Assembly: GCF_036250755.1 (NCBI RefSeq)
Contig: NZ_CP109583.1
Location: forward strand, 8,860,001-8,924,000
Origin: Streptomyces uncialis
GTDB lineage: Bacteria > Actinomycetota > Actinomycetes > Streptomycetales > Streptomycetaceae
Direction: 5' to 3'
DNA: 64,000 bases
Part shown: in pieces, positions 16,968-25,179 of the stretch
Layout: every line of letters begins with the position of its first letter
Numbering within the stretch: the first letter of the stretch is position 1
Translations under genes and position numbers: made by a program
The notes under the pieces: model-generated
Database searches by the model: none
The model's input: the letters and a program-made list of their open reading frames with translations, nothing else
Told to the model about the DNA's origin: nothing

Positions 16968-19562
16968 TCAGGGCAGGATCTCGACGTACCCGTCGGTTCC
17001 GTGCACACGGATACGCTGCCCGTCGCGGATCAGCCGGGTGGCCCGCTCCACGCCCACGACGGCGGGCAGGCCGTACTCCCGGGCGATCACCGCGCCGTGG
17101 GTCATCAAGCCGCCCACCTCCGTCACCAGTCCCGCGATCCCGACGAACAGCGGGGTCCAGCCGGGGTCCGTGCACGCCGTGACCAGGATGTCGCCCGCCG
17201 CGAGATCGGCCTTCGCCAGGTCGAGGACGACGCGGGCCCTTCCCTCGACGGTCCCGGCGGAGACCGGTACGCCGATCAGGGCACCGGCCGGCACGTCGTC
17301 GCGCCGGTAGACCCCGGCGACGGCCTCGCCGTCCGAGGTGAGCACCCGGGGCGGTGTGAGCGCGTGGTACGACCGGAACGCGTCCTTGCGTTCTTGGATG
17401 AGCCGGTCATCCACCTGGTTGGAGCGCACGACGTCATGGAACTCCTGGAACGTGAGGTGGAAGACGTCCTCCTTCTCAGCAAGCACACCGGCCCGCACCA
17501 GGCGCTCGGCCTCCGCCAGCAGGGCCTGCTTGTAGACGAAGTAGCGGCTGACGATGCCGTACTTCGGGTACTCCCGGTACCCGATGAAGGTCCGGACCCG
17601 GTCGATCATCCGCTTGGCCTCGTCGGCCTTCCGTTCCCCGTCCGGCAGGGCCCGCAAGCGCGACAGCAGATCCTGTTCCTTCTGCTGGGCCTCGCGCCGC
17701 CCGTGTTCGAACCGCCGCTCGGCGGCACCCGGCTCGAAGTTCCTGACATTGTCCAGGATGGCGGGCACGAGCGTGGAGGGGCGCTCGCGCCAGCGCGGCC
17801 TCGTGATGTCGATCTCGCCGATGCAGCGCATGCCGTACCGGTCCAGGTAGTTCTCGATCGCGTCGCGCGCCTCGGCCCCGCCCGGGAGCTTCGCCAGCTC
17901 GTCCAGGAAGCCCTCGTCCTCGACGCCCTCCAGCAACGCCACCACCTCCGGATGCGGGCGGATCACGTCCGCGACATCGAGCAGCGCCAGCCCCATCTCC
18001 GACGTGACGTTGTCGGGGGCGGACAGCGTCAGGGCGTCGGCCGCGTTCTTCTCACCCAGCCATTCCAGCAGCTTGTCGTTGAGCCACCGCGTGGCATCCA
18101 TCCCCGCCATGATCGCCTGAAAGTTCAGCGGATCACCGAGGATCCGCTTGTGCTCCTCGAAGGCCTCCAGCAGGAAGTCGAACAGCGCCGGTCCGCTCTT
18201 GGTCCGGATGTCGCGCCCCAGTGCGGCGATGGACGCCTGGCTGCGCTCGATCAGCCCGGCGACGATGGCCGGATCGGTCTCGACAGGGACGGACGCGTCG
18301 GCAGGCGGCCTGCCGGGATCCGCGTGCGGGAGCGACGGGACGAAGCCGTCGCGGTCCAGGACGGTCTCCAGCGCGTCCCTGATCAGCAGATCGTCCTTCC
18401 CCAGCGCGTCCAGGAGTCCGGCGCGGCTCGCTGGTGACGCCAGGCGCCGGGTGACGTCGACGAACAGCCTTCCACCGGCCGTGTGCATCGGCACCAGGGC
18501 CGTCAGCTGCCACATGGAGAGCCCCAGGGGCTTCATGGGATCGGTCATCATCTGCCCGTGACCGACGGAGACGTAGACGTGATTCTCCTGGTCGCCGGTC
18601 TCGGGGGCAGGGAAAAGCGTCGTGATCGGCCGACTCTGAACCATCTGGAAGTCATCGTCCAGCAGACACCATTCGATGTCCTGCGGGCGGCCGAAGTGCG
18701 CCTCGATCCGCCGCCCGAGCTCCACGAGCCGTACGACCTGCGCATCCGTCAGCGTCGGCTCTCCCTGGCGCCGCGGGTCGATCGCCACTTCCTCCGTACC
18801 ACCGGTCGGCCTGGCGTGAACAGCGCGCTGTTTGGCGGCGACCGCTTTGGCGACGATCTCGCCGTCGCGCACCTTGAACACGTCAGGGTTCACCAGGCCG
18901 GAGACCAGGGCCTCACCGAGGCCGAAGCCGGCGTCCACGGTGGCGACCTTCCGGTTGCCCGTGAGGGGGTCCGCCGTGAACAGGATGCCCGCCGCATGCG
19001 GGAGGACCATCCGCTGCACCACCACGGCCATGCGGACCGTACGGTGGTCGATGCCGTTCCGCCGGCGGTAGGTCACGGCCCGCTCGGTGAACAGCGAGGC
19101 CCAGCACCGGCTGATGTGCTGAAGGACCGCCGCGGGCCCCACGACGTTCAGATACGTGTCCTGCTGCCCGGCGAGGGACGCTGTCGGCAGGTCCTCCGCC
19201 GTCGCGCTGGACCGGACGGCGTAGCCGGACTCCTCGCCGAGCCGTGCGAGCGCCCGGGTGATCGCCGCCGCGAGATCGTCCGGGAGGGCGATCCCCTCGA
19301 TGGTCCGGCGGATCCGCGCGCTGAGCGTACGGATCGCCTCCCGGTCATCCGGGTCCAGGCGCGACAGCCGATCGAGTTGACCATCGATGGACGGCGCTTC
19401 CGCCATGATCCGCCGAAAGGCGTCCGTCGTCACGCAGAAGCCACCCGGCACGCGGATGCCTTCGATCCTGGACAGCCCACCCAGGTGCGCGCCCTTGCCT
19501 CCGACGACCGCGACCTGCGTCTCGTCGACCTCTTGAAGATCCAACACGTACTGCTCGATCAT
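16968..19562 (-). CDS. rph: rifamycin-inactivating phosphotransferase
   Basis: 864 residues, the exact size class of rifampin phosphotransferase. The order is an ATP-grasp domain (GGKGAHLGGL near the N terminus, SSATAEDLPTASLAGQQ, VVVQRMV, EWCLLDDDFQMVQSRPI), a central rifampin-binding domain, and a C-terminal swivelling phosphohistidine domain with GGLMTHGAVIAREYG, whose His is at about 822. It transfers the beta phosphate of ATP to the C21 hydroxyl of rifamycins and so inactivates them. GGAGG lies 7 bases before the ATG. The RAE element 310 bases upstream indicates induction by rifamycins. PEP synthase is the related alternative, but the domain order here is that of Rph. Confidence 0.92.
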   Translation of the reverse strand: MIEQYVLDLQEVDETQVAVVGGKGAHLGGLSRIEGIRVPGGFCVTTDAFRRIMAEAPSIDGQLDRLSRLDPDDREAIRTLSARIRRTIEGIALPDDLAAAITRALARLGEESGYAVRSSATAEDLPTASLAGQQDTYLNVVGPAAVLQHISRCWASLFTERAVTYRRRNGIDHRTVRMAVVVQRMVLPHAAGILFTADPLTGNRKVATVDAGFGLGEALVSGLVNPDVFKVRDGEIVAKAVAAKQRAVHARPTGGTEEVAIDPRRQGEPTLTDAQVVRLVELGRRIEAHFGRPQDIEWCLLDDDFQMVQSRPITTLFPAPETGDQENHVYVSVGHGQMMTDPMKPLGLSMWQLTALVPMHTAGGRLFVDVTRRLASPASRAGLLDALGKDDLLIRDALETVLDRDGFVPSLPHADPGRPPADASVPVETDPAIVAGLIERSQASIAALGRDIRTKSGPALFDFLLEAFEEHKRILGDPLNFQAIMAGMDATRWLNDKLLEWLGEKNAADALTLSAPDNVTSEMGLALLDVADVIRPHPEVVALLEGVEDEGFLDELAKLPGGAEARDAIENYLDRYGMRCIGEIDITRPRWRERPSTLVPAILDNVRNFEPGAAERRFEHGRREAQQKEQDLLSRLRALPDGERKADEAKRMIDRVRTFIGYREYPKYGIVSRYFVYKQALLAEAERLVRAGVLAEKEDVFHLTFQEFHDVVRSNQVDDRLIQERKDAFRSYHALTPPRVLTSDGEAVAGVYRRDDVPAGALIGVPVSAGTVEGRARVVLDLAKADLAAGDILVTACTDPGWTPLFVGIAGLVTEVGGLMTHGAVIAREYGLPAVVGVERATRLIRDGQRIRVHGTDGYVEILP

Positions 19563-19663
19563 CGCGGTACCTCCGGAACAGTCGTGTCCTGTCGCATTGC
19601 GCCGGCCGGTCGAATGACCGGCGCCGCCAGCTCTGCCGAACCTCTTGTCGCGCACGTCCTCAT
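19559..19663 (-). CDS. possible 34-residue leader ORF overlapping the rph start
   Basis: An ATG at 19663 opens a short frame (MRTCATRGSAELAAPV...) whose TGA overlaps the rph ATG as ATGA. This is the layout of a translationally coupled leader peptide. A GGAGG lies about 14 bases before its ATG, which is rather far, and codon bias is only moderate. It may equally be chance. Confidence 0.25.
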   Translation of the reverse strand: MRTCATRGSAELAAPVIRPAGAMRQDTTVPEVPR

Positions 19664-19871
19664 CCCTTGGTTGTCTTCCCTCCGACGGTTCGGCCGGTCC
19701 CTCCGCCCGGCCGAGTGGCACGCACACCCCGCACCGAGCGCCGATGACCGCGCTGCCGGTTCCAGCGTTGGCCCGACGCCCCGCGTCCCCGTACGTCGAC
19801 AGCGGCACAGGCACTTCGTCCCGCCGTTCCCGCAGGTCGTGGCCTCGGCTGAGGATTCTGCGCCATGACGG

Positions 19872-19890
19872 GGGCCTTGCCGCAAGCCCC
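19872..19890 (-). promoter_or_regulatory. rifamycin-associated element (RAE) of rph
   Basis: Read on the minus strand this is GGGGCTTGCGGCAAGGCCC, which matches, as I recall it, the published 19-bp inverted repeat found upstream of rifamycin resistance genes in actinobacteria. A candidate -10 box, TATAGC (19898-19903, minus strand), lies seven bases before it, so the RAE would sit at or just after the transcription start. Confidence 0.85.
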
Positions 19891-19911
19891 CCGGTGCGCT
19901 ATACCTTGAGC

Positions 19912-19937
19912 ACGGCAAGGAGAGACCTCCTTGCCGT
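19912..19937. repeat. perfect 11-bp inverted repeat beside the RAE
   Basis: ACGGCAAGGAG and CTCCTTGCCGT form an 11-bp stem with a 4-base loop (AGAC), followed on the + strand by TTGCGTTTT. It shares the CGGCAAGG core with the RAE. It may be an accessory operator for rph on the other strand, or a + strand terminator. Confidence 0.5.
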
Positions 19938-20156
19938 TGCGTTTTGCCTCCGCGGTGATCCATCAGTCGTTCAGGCCGCGATCGTGGCGCGACGCCCTGC
20001 CCGGCGAACACCCTTCTCAGTGCGGATACGGGCCCGCTCGCGTCGTTCGGCCGCGAGTGCGCTCCCGCCCGGCGGCCGGACGCCTTGTGGGGGCGTCGGC
20101 CTGGCCCTCGGGATAGTTCCACGCCCCAACTCGGCGCACCGATAGGGTCGTTGACC

Positions 20157-20813
20157 ATGACTCGAACGCCCACGCCTTTGTCGGACGAACTGTTCGACTA
20201 CCTGTGCGCCAACGGGAGCCCGCCCGACGCTGTGCAATCCCGGCTGATCGCCGAGACCGCCGCTCTCGGACACGAGGCCCGACTCCAGATCTCGCCCGAC
20301 GAAGGCGCCTTCCTGACCCTTTTGGCCAAGCTGACCGGAGCCCGCACCGCCCTGGAGATCGGAACCTTCACCGGCTACTCCGCCTTGGCCATCGCCCGCG
20401 GACTCGGTGAGGACGGCCGTCTGACCTGTCTGGACATCAGCGAGGAGTGGACCCGGATCGCCCGCCGCCACTGGCGGGCCGCCGGAGTCCAGGACCGCAT
20501 CGAACTCCGTCTCGGCCCGGCCTTGGACACCCTCAAGTCCCTGCCCGACGAGCCGGCCTACGACCTGGTCTTCATCGACGCCGACTACGAGAACTACACC
20601 GCGTACTGGGAACAGGTGGTGCCCCGCGTCCGGCCCGGCGGAGTGATCCTGGTCGACAACGTCCTCTATCACGGTCGCGTCATCGACCCCGACGACACCG
20701 CCGGGACCACCCAGGCGGTCCGGCAGCTCAACGAACGCGTCCGCACCGACGACCGCGTCGAAGCCACCATGATCCATATCGCCGACGGACTCACCCTCGC
20801 CCGCAAGAAGTAG
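20157..20813 (+). CDS. class I SAM-dependent O-methyltransferase (catechol-OMT type)
   Basis: 218 residues of the metal-dependent O-methyltransferase family 3: SPDEGAFLTLLAKLTGARTA, the SAM-binding ALEIGTFTGYSALAIA at about 62-77, LTCLDISEEW (motif II), DLVFIDADYENY with the metal-binding Asp, and PGGVILVDNVLYHGRV. Relatives methylate hydroxyls of catechols, phenylpropanoids or caffeoyl-type substrates. TAGGGT eight bases before the ATG suggests a leaderless transcript. It is divergent from rph and is not in an obvious pathway, so the substrate is unknown. A link to the catechol cluster at 53 kb would be speculative. Confidence 0.88.
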   Translation: MTRTPTPLSDELFDYLCANGSPPDAVQSRLIAETAALGHEARLQISPDEGAFLTLLAKLTGARTALEIGTFTGYSALAIARGLGEDGRLTCLDISEEWTRIARRHWRAAGVQDRIELRLGPALDTLKSLPDEPAYDLVFIDADYENYTAYWEQVVPRVRPGGVILVDNVLYHGRVIDPDDTAGTTQAVRQLNERVRTDDRVEATMIHIADGLTLARKK

Positions 20814-21046
20814 CCGTCCCCCGACCCCGTAGCCGGGCCACCCGGTCATTCCCGCTCGGCGGTGTCCGGTTGCGGCCTTCCCGGGCATCGCCAGGGCTTG
20901 GCGCCGGTCTGCCCTCCGGTGCCCCTCGATCTCGAACCCGCACGACACCGCAGCCTCAACAGCGCGGTAGGCGGAATCTTCGCCCTCCAAGAGGGAGAGG
21001 ATGCCGAGGAGGAGAGATCCCCGTACCTCCGACCGAAAGGCACTCC

Positions 21047-21613
21047 ATGGCGGACGAGTTGCTCATCCGTAAGATCGGCCACGGTTTCGACCATCTCGAC
21101 CGGGACGGTGACGGCCGCCTCACGGAACACGACCACGTTCTGATGGGGCGGTCGGTCGCCGCCTCCCTCGGACACGCGGGGGGTTCACCAGCCGAGCAGC
21201 AAGTGGTCGCCGCCTACCTGGCGATCTGGCGCGACCTGCATCTGCCTCATCTGCCGCCGGGGGCGGACGCGGTGACCCGGGCGGAGTTCATCGTGTCCAC
21301 CCGGTCGCTGGCGGACGATCCCGCGGCGGCCCGTGCGACGCTCGGCGCCCTCGCGGAGGCGTTCCTGGCGGTCGCCGACACCGACGGCGACGGGAGGGTG
21401 GACGGGGAGGAGTTCTTCGCTTTCCAGCACGGCCACTTCCCCACCCTGACGCGGGAGGCCGCCGCCGAGGCGTTTCGTCACCTCGACCGGGATGGTGACG
21501 GGACCCTCTCCCGGGAGGAGTTCATAGGCGGCCTCATCGAATTCTGGACGAGCCGTGACCCCGAGGCCCCCGGCACCTGGTGGACCGGAACAACCCGCTT
21601 CCCGGATAGCTGA
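21047..21613 (+). CDS. EF-hand calcium-binding protein (CabC-like)
   Basis: 188 residues, soluble. Three canonical EF-hand loops are seen: DRDGDGRLTEHD (18-29), DTDGDGRVDGEE (111-122) and DRDGDGTLSREE (147-158). A fourth, degenerate loop is likely at about residues 70-85 (PGADAVTRAEF). This is the calerythrin/sarcoplasmic layout of Streptomyces CabC, which buffers calcium and affects spore germination and aerial growth in known strains. The ATG follows GAAAGG. It lies 233 bases after the O-methyltransferase and is probably transcribed alone. A second EF-hand gene is at 48633. Confidence 0.85.
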   Translation: MADELLIRKIGHGFDHLDRDGDGRLTEHDHVLMGRSVAASLGHAGGSPAEQQVVAAYLAIWRDLHLPHLPPGADAVTRAEFIVSTRSLADDPAAARATLGALAEAFLAVADTDGDGRVDGEEFFAFQHGHFPTLTREAAAEAFRHLDRDGDGTLSREEFIGGLIEFWTSRDPEAPGTWWTGTTRFPDS

Positions 21614-21977
21614 GCCTCCAACCGGGCCCGTTCGACCCCGGCAGCGGGATCGCACGGGCCCGGCCGGTCCTTCGGCTCGTACGGCCCTGGGTGCGGGACC
21701 AGGCCCGTACCGGAGCACGGGCCTGGCTTGGCACGCCGCGCGATCGAACAGCGCCTGCATGACGGGGCGTTGGAATACCCGCGTGGCTTCGATACCTCTG
21801 GGGGAGCCGGCACCAGCGGCGTGCGTGCCGTCACGCACGCCGCCGACGCGTTCGGGGGGCCTGGGCACCTTGACGTGGCGTCGTGCGGCCGATAGTCAAG
21901 GCGGGCGGCTTTGGTATAGACCAGGCTGCCGTACCGGCCCGCTCGAATCGCGCTCGTTCCCTGCCTGGGAGGCAGCA
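21614..21977. other. intergenic region upstream of the chitinase
   Basis: 364 bases. The only clear element is the DasR-type operator at 21912-21923. The frames that stay open through it continue from the chitinase or are shadows. Confidence 0.5.
21912..21923. promoter_or_regulatory. DasR-type operator (dre) upstream of the chitinase gene
   Basis: TGGTATAGACCA differs from the LPMO site at 8707 by one base and keeps both TGGT and ACCA half sites. It lies 54 bases before the chitinase start. Confidence 0.75.
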
Positions 21978-23555
21978 ATGCGAAGACCACCGGCGTCGCT
22001 GATCGCCATCGTTCTCGGGTTCCTCACCCTGCTGCTCGCCCCACCCGCCACCGCGAGCAGTCCGCTCGCCCAGGTGACCGCGGAGTTCCGCAAGACCTCG
22101 TCCTGGGAGAGCGGTTACCAGGGCGGCTACACCATCAAGAACGGCAGCCGCACCCGACTGGACGGCTGGAGCGTCGCGTTCACCCTTCCGGCGAACACCA
22201 CGGTCAGTACCCAGTGGGACGCCCGTCTCACCCGTGACGGGTCCCGTCATGTCTTCGGCGACGCGGGCTACAACGGCACATTGGCACCCGGCGCTTCCGT
22301 TACGTTCGGCTGGGTGGCCAACGGCCACGGAGTCCCCGCGCACTGCGTCCTCAACAACGGCGGACCCTGCGACGACGGCTCCGACACCACACCGCCCTCG
22401 GTGCCGACGGGCGTCACCGTCACCTCGGTCGAGGAAACCGCGCTCCAGATCGGCTGGACGGCGTCCACCGACGACCGGAGCACGCCCCTGACCTACGAGA
22501 TATCCCTCGACGGGGCAGCCCCCGTCACCGTCGTCGGTGCCACGTCCTACCGGGTCACCGGTCTCAGCCCCGCCACCGGCTACCTGCTCCGCGTCCGCGC
22601 GAAGGACGCCGCAGGCAACACCTCCGCGTACAGCCCCGCGGTCACGGGCCGGACGGGCGATCCCCGTCCCCGTCCCCGGACCATGCCCACCGCGCCCTAC
22701 GTCGACATGGGCGCCTGGCCCACCCCGAGTCTGCCCACCCTGGCCTCGGAGAGCGGGCTCAAGAACTTCAGTCTCGGCTTCATCACCGCCACCACCTGCA
22801 AGGCGATGTGGTTCAACCACTTCGATCCGCGCACCGGCTGGGCCGGTGCGGACATCGCCGCGCTGCGGGCGGCCGGGGGCGAGGTGAAGGTGTCCTTCGG
22901 CGGAGCGGGCGGCAGGGAGCTGGCCCAGACCTGCGACTCGGTGGACGCGCTGTTCGCCGAGTACGACGCCGTGGTCACCCAGTACGACCTCAAGTACGTC
23001 GACTTCGACATCGAGGGCTCCGCCACCGCCGACCCGGTATCCATCGCCCGCCGATCGGCCGCGCTCGCCCGGCTGCAACAGGCCCACCCCGGCCTGCGGA
23101 TCTCGCTCACCCTGCCGGTCACCCCCAGCGGGCTGACGGCCACCGGACTCTCCGTGGTGGCCTCCGCCCGGGACGCGGGCGTCGAGCTGGACATCGTCAA
23201 CATCATGACGATGGACTACTTCATGGTCATCGACTACGGAGACGCCGCCCTGAGTGCCGCCGAGGCCACCGTCGCCCAGCTGAGGTCGCTCTACCCGGCC
23301 GGTGACGACGCCCGGCTCTGGGGCATGCTCGGTGTCACCCCCATGCTCGGGGAGAACGACGACCACCAGATCTACGACCAGGCCGACACCCGTCAGCTCG
23401 TCGCCTTCGCGCGCAGCCGCGGACTCGGCATGATCTCCTACTGGGACGTCACCCGCGACCGCAACGCCTGCACCGGGGGTCATCTCTCCCTGTGCACCAA
23501 CATCCCCCAGTCGCCCTACGAGTTCTCCCGTATCGCTGCCGCCTACACCGGCTGA
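21978..23555 (+). CDS. secreted GH18 chitinase with CBM2 and fibronectin III modules
   Basis: 525 residues. A signal peptide ends near TAS (about 27). A CBM2-type cellulose/chitin-binding module covers about 28-131 (FRKTSSWESGYQGGYTIKN, GWSVAFTLP, GASVTFGWVANG, closed by a Cys pair), a fibronectin III module about 139-226 (PPSVPTGVTV to SAYSPAVTGRTG), then a Pro-Arg linker. The catalytic GH18 barrel runs from about 237 to the end, with VDFDIEG; the acid Glu is at about 346. It hydrolyses chitin outside the cell. GGAGG sits 5 bases before the ATG. The DasR-type operator upstream and a very strong terminator downstream make this a single-gene GlcNAc-regulated unit. Confidence 0.93.
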   Translation: MRRPPASLIAIVLGFLTLLLAPPATASSPLAQVTAEFRKTSSWESGYQGGYTIKNGSRTRLDGWSVAFTLPANTTVSTQWDARLTRDGSRHVFGDAGYNGTLAPGASVTFGWVANGHGVPAHCVLNNGGPCDDGSDTTPPSVPTGVTVTSVEETALQIGWTASTDDRSTPLTYEISLDGAAPVTVVGATSYRVTGLSPATGYLLRVRAKDAAGNTSAYSPAVTGRTGDPRPRPRTMPTAPYVDMGAWPTPSLPTLASESGLKNFSLGFITATTCKAMWFNHFDPRTGWAGADIAALRAAGGEVKVSFGGAGGRELAQTCDSVDALFAEYDAVVTQYDLKYVDFDIEGSATADPVSIARRSAALARLQQAHPGLRISLTLPVTPSGLTATGLSVVASARDAGVELDIVNIMTMDYFMVIDYGDAALSAAEATVAQLRSLYPAGDDARLWGMLGVTPMLGENDDHQIYDQADTRQLVAFARSRGLGMISYWDVTRDRNACTGGHLSLCTNIPQSPYEFSRIAAAYTG

Positions 23556-23565
23556 CCGGCTCCTC

Positions 23566-23611
23566 GTCCGCGCCCGCCCGCCCACCTCGCGAGGGGCGGG
23601 CGGGCGCGGAC
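23566..23611 (+). terminator. strong terminator hairpin after the chitinase
   Basis: An 18-bp perfect G+C-rich stem (23566-23583 with 23594-23611) and a 10-base loop start 11 bases after the stop codon. There is no U-tract. Confidence 0.75.
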
Positions 23612-23662
23612 AAAGGGTGCCATCCCGTGCACCCGGTTCCCGCACGCACTCCAGCACGCTCA

Positions 23663-23698
23663 TCAACTTTGACTAGAGTGGTCAACTTTGACTACTCT
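23663..23698 (+). promoter_or_regulatory. leaderless promoter overlapped by two copies of an operator
   Basis: TTGACT (23669-23674) and TACTCT (23693-23698) are spaced 18 bases. Six bases then lead to the ATG at 23705, so transcription should start at or next to the start codon. The near-palindrome TCAACTTTGACT occurs at 23663-23674 and again, as GTCAACTTTGACT, at 23681-23693. The two copies are 18-19 bases apart and cover both promoter boxes, a layout expected for tight repression. Confidence 0.7.
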
Positions 23699-23704
23699 GC
23701 CGCC

Positions 23705-24448
23705 ATGGCTGAGAAGACGATTCCCCTCCTGCCCTGCCGGTCGGAGCTGATCGAGCCGCTGCTCGACTTCTACACCGCGCTGGGGTTCGGGACGACGTTC
23801 CACCAGAAGAGCCCCTACGCGTACGTGGTGGTCGAACGGGGCGCCGTGGAGCTCCAGTTCCTCGGCATGAAGGAGTACGACCCCGCCGCCTCGTACTCCG
23901 GTTGCTACATCCTCACCGACGACGTGGAGGGCCTGTACGAGGCGTTTCGCAGCGGCCTCAAGAGCGCGTACGGAAGGATTCCCGCCCGCGGGCTGCCGCG
24001 CATCGGGCCGCTGAAGGACATGTCCTACGGGGTGCGGCAGTTCCTGATGACCGACCCCACGGGCAACTCCATCCGGATCGGCCAGCCGATCAGCGACGAC
24101 GGCAGTCACCGCCCCCTGCCCGCGGAGACCTTCGCCCGCGCGCTGCATCTGGCCGATCTCTTCGTGGACTCCAAGGAGGACCTGCCCGGAGCGGTGCGGA
24201 TCGTCGACCGGGCACTCGCGCAGACCGGCAAGCGGCCCACACCCGCGCAGTCGCTGCGGCTGCTGGTTCTCCGCGGCGATCTCGCGCAACGGCTCGGCGA
24301 CGACGGAACGGCCCGCTCCATGCTGGACCGGGCCGCCTCGGTGGCGGCCGCGGACCTCGCCGACCCCGCCGCCCTCGCGGAGCTGACCGAGGAGGAGCGG
24401 GGGGCGGTGCGCGACGCCGTGGCCAGGCTCGCGGAGCTGCGTGGCTGA
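23705..24448 (+). CDS. VOC (glyoxalase/bleomycin-resistance fold) protein with helical C-terminal extension
   Basis: 247 residues. The first 125 or so form a VOC domain: IPLLPCRSELIEPLLDFYTALGF, YAYVVVERGAVELQFLG, then YILTDDVEGLYEAF and QFLMTDPTGNSIRIGQP. This places it near bleomycin-binding proteins and other small-molecule-binding VOC members. The remaining 120 residues are helical and TPR-like (RALHLADLFVDSKEDLPGAV, LRLLVLRGDLAQRLGD), which is unusual for resistance proteins of this fold. The twin operators over its promoter suggest induction by a ligand. The regulator is not adjacent. Binding target unknown. Confidence 0.75.
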   Translation: MAEKTIPLLPCRSELIEPLLDFYTALGFGTTFHQKSPYAYVVVERGAVELQFLGMKEYDPAASYSGCYILTDDVEGLYEAFRSGLKSAYGRIPARGLPRIGPLKDMSYGVRQFLMTDPTGNSIRIGQPISDDGSHRPLPAETFARALHLADLFVDSKEDLPGAVRIVDRALAQTGKRPTPAQSLRLLVLRGDLAQRLGDDGTARSMLDRAASVAAADLADPAALAELTEEERGAVRDAVARLAELRG

Positions 24449-24499
24449 GGGGGAGTGCGGCCGTACCCGCCCCTGCGGCCGTACCCGTACCCGGCCCCG

Positions 24500-25114
24500 T
24501 CATCGGGCCGCCCGCGCGGTCTGCGACCGGGCGCTGTGCCCGAGTTCATGGCCGAGCCCGAAGTAGTGACGGAAGTTGTACACGAGCGGGCTCCAGCGCG
24601 CGGGGTCGATGTGATGGGTGGCGGGGACGGTGATGTCCGGTGCCGCGTGGACCCGCAGCACACGGGTCTCGACGATCAGGAACTCCTTGCCGCTGTCGGG
24701 GCGCACGTCCGCCGCGACCGTCTCGAACTGGAGCGGGCACTGGGCGACGCGCGGCGGCGCGATGAGTTCGGACGGCACCGCGGTGAGACCGGACGCGGCG
24801 AACTTGGCGGGCTCGTGCACGACCGGACCGCGGGGATCGCCCGGCCGCGGTCCACGGCCGGTGAGCCCGCCCAGCCGCTCGACCTGCCGCCACAGCTCCG
24901 GGCCGGGCAGGCTCAGGACCAGTTCCCGTCGGCCCGCGAGCAGATTGTGAGCGGTCTGCCCGTCCGGTCCCAGTCCCAGCACGATCACCTGGCCCAGGGC
25001 CCAGGCCGAGGAGATGGGTGCGAGGTTCGGCGAGCCGTCCTCGTTCTCGGTCGTGACAAGCACGACGGGGGTGCCGAAGTAGAGGATGCTCGGGTTGATC
25101 GTCTTCGTTTCCAT
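24500..25114 (-). CDS. flavin reductase-like, FMN-binding protein
   Basis: 204 residues of the flavin reductase-like (split-barrel) family: ILYFGTPVVLVTTENEDGSPNLAPISSAWALG, then VIVLGLGPDGQTAHNLL, LVLSLPG, and KFAASGLTAVPSELIAPPRVAQCPLQFE. These proteins bind FMN and reduce it or use it. It is divergent from the regulator gene at 25180 with only 65 bases between the two starts and a palindromic operator in that gap, so the regulator probably controls it. No monooxygenase partner is adjacent. Confidence 0.82.
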   Translation of the reverse strand: METKTINPSILYFGTPVVLVTTENEDGSPNLAPISSAWALGQVIVLGLGPDGQTAHNLLAGRRELVLSLPGPELWRQVERLGGLTGRGPRPGDPRGPVVHEPAKFAASGLTAVPSELIAPPRVAQCPLQFETVAADVRPDSGKEFLIVETRVLRVHAAPDITVPATHHIDPARWSPLVYNFRHYFGLGHELGHSARSQTARAAR

Positions 25115-25136
25115 GGCCAGGACCGTAGGCGGTGCA

Positions 25137-25158
25137 CGGTTCGGTACCCGCCGAACCG
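25137..25158. promoter_or_regulatory. hyphenated palindrome in the flavin reductase/regulator gap
   Basis: CGGTTCGG and CCGAACCG, 8-bp perfect arms around six bases (TACCCG), lie between the divergent starts. This is the likely binding site of the regulator encoded at 25180. Confidence 0.65.
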
Positions 25159-25179
25159 ACAGCGGCGGAAGATGGACGG

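Larger units (their letters stand above)
19563..20156. other. rph/O-methyltransferase divergent intergenic region
   Basis: 594 bases that hold the rph leader, the RAE, the neighbouring inverted repeat and, at the right end, a TAGGGT -10 box 8 bases before the methyltransferase ATG. No larger gene is supported. Confidence 0.55.

Noticed and set aside
18483..19868. 461-residue + strand open frame opposite rph
   Set aside because: Shadow of the rph N-terminal half, with His/Arg-rich composition and no domain.
21831..23666. 611-residue minus-strand open frame opposite the chitinase
   Set aside because: Gly/Val/Asp-rich shadow of a gene with a signal peptide, three domains and a ribosome site on the other strand.
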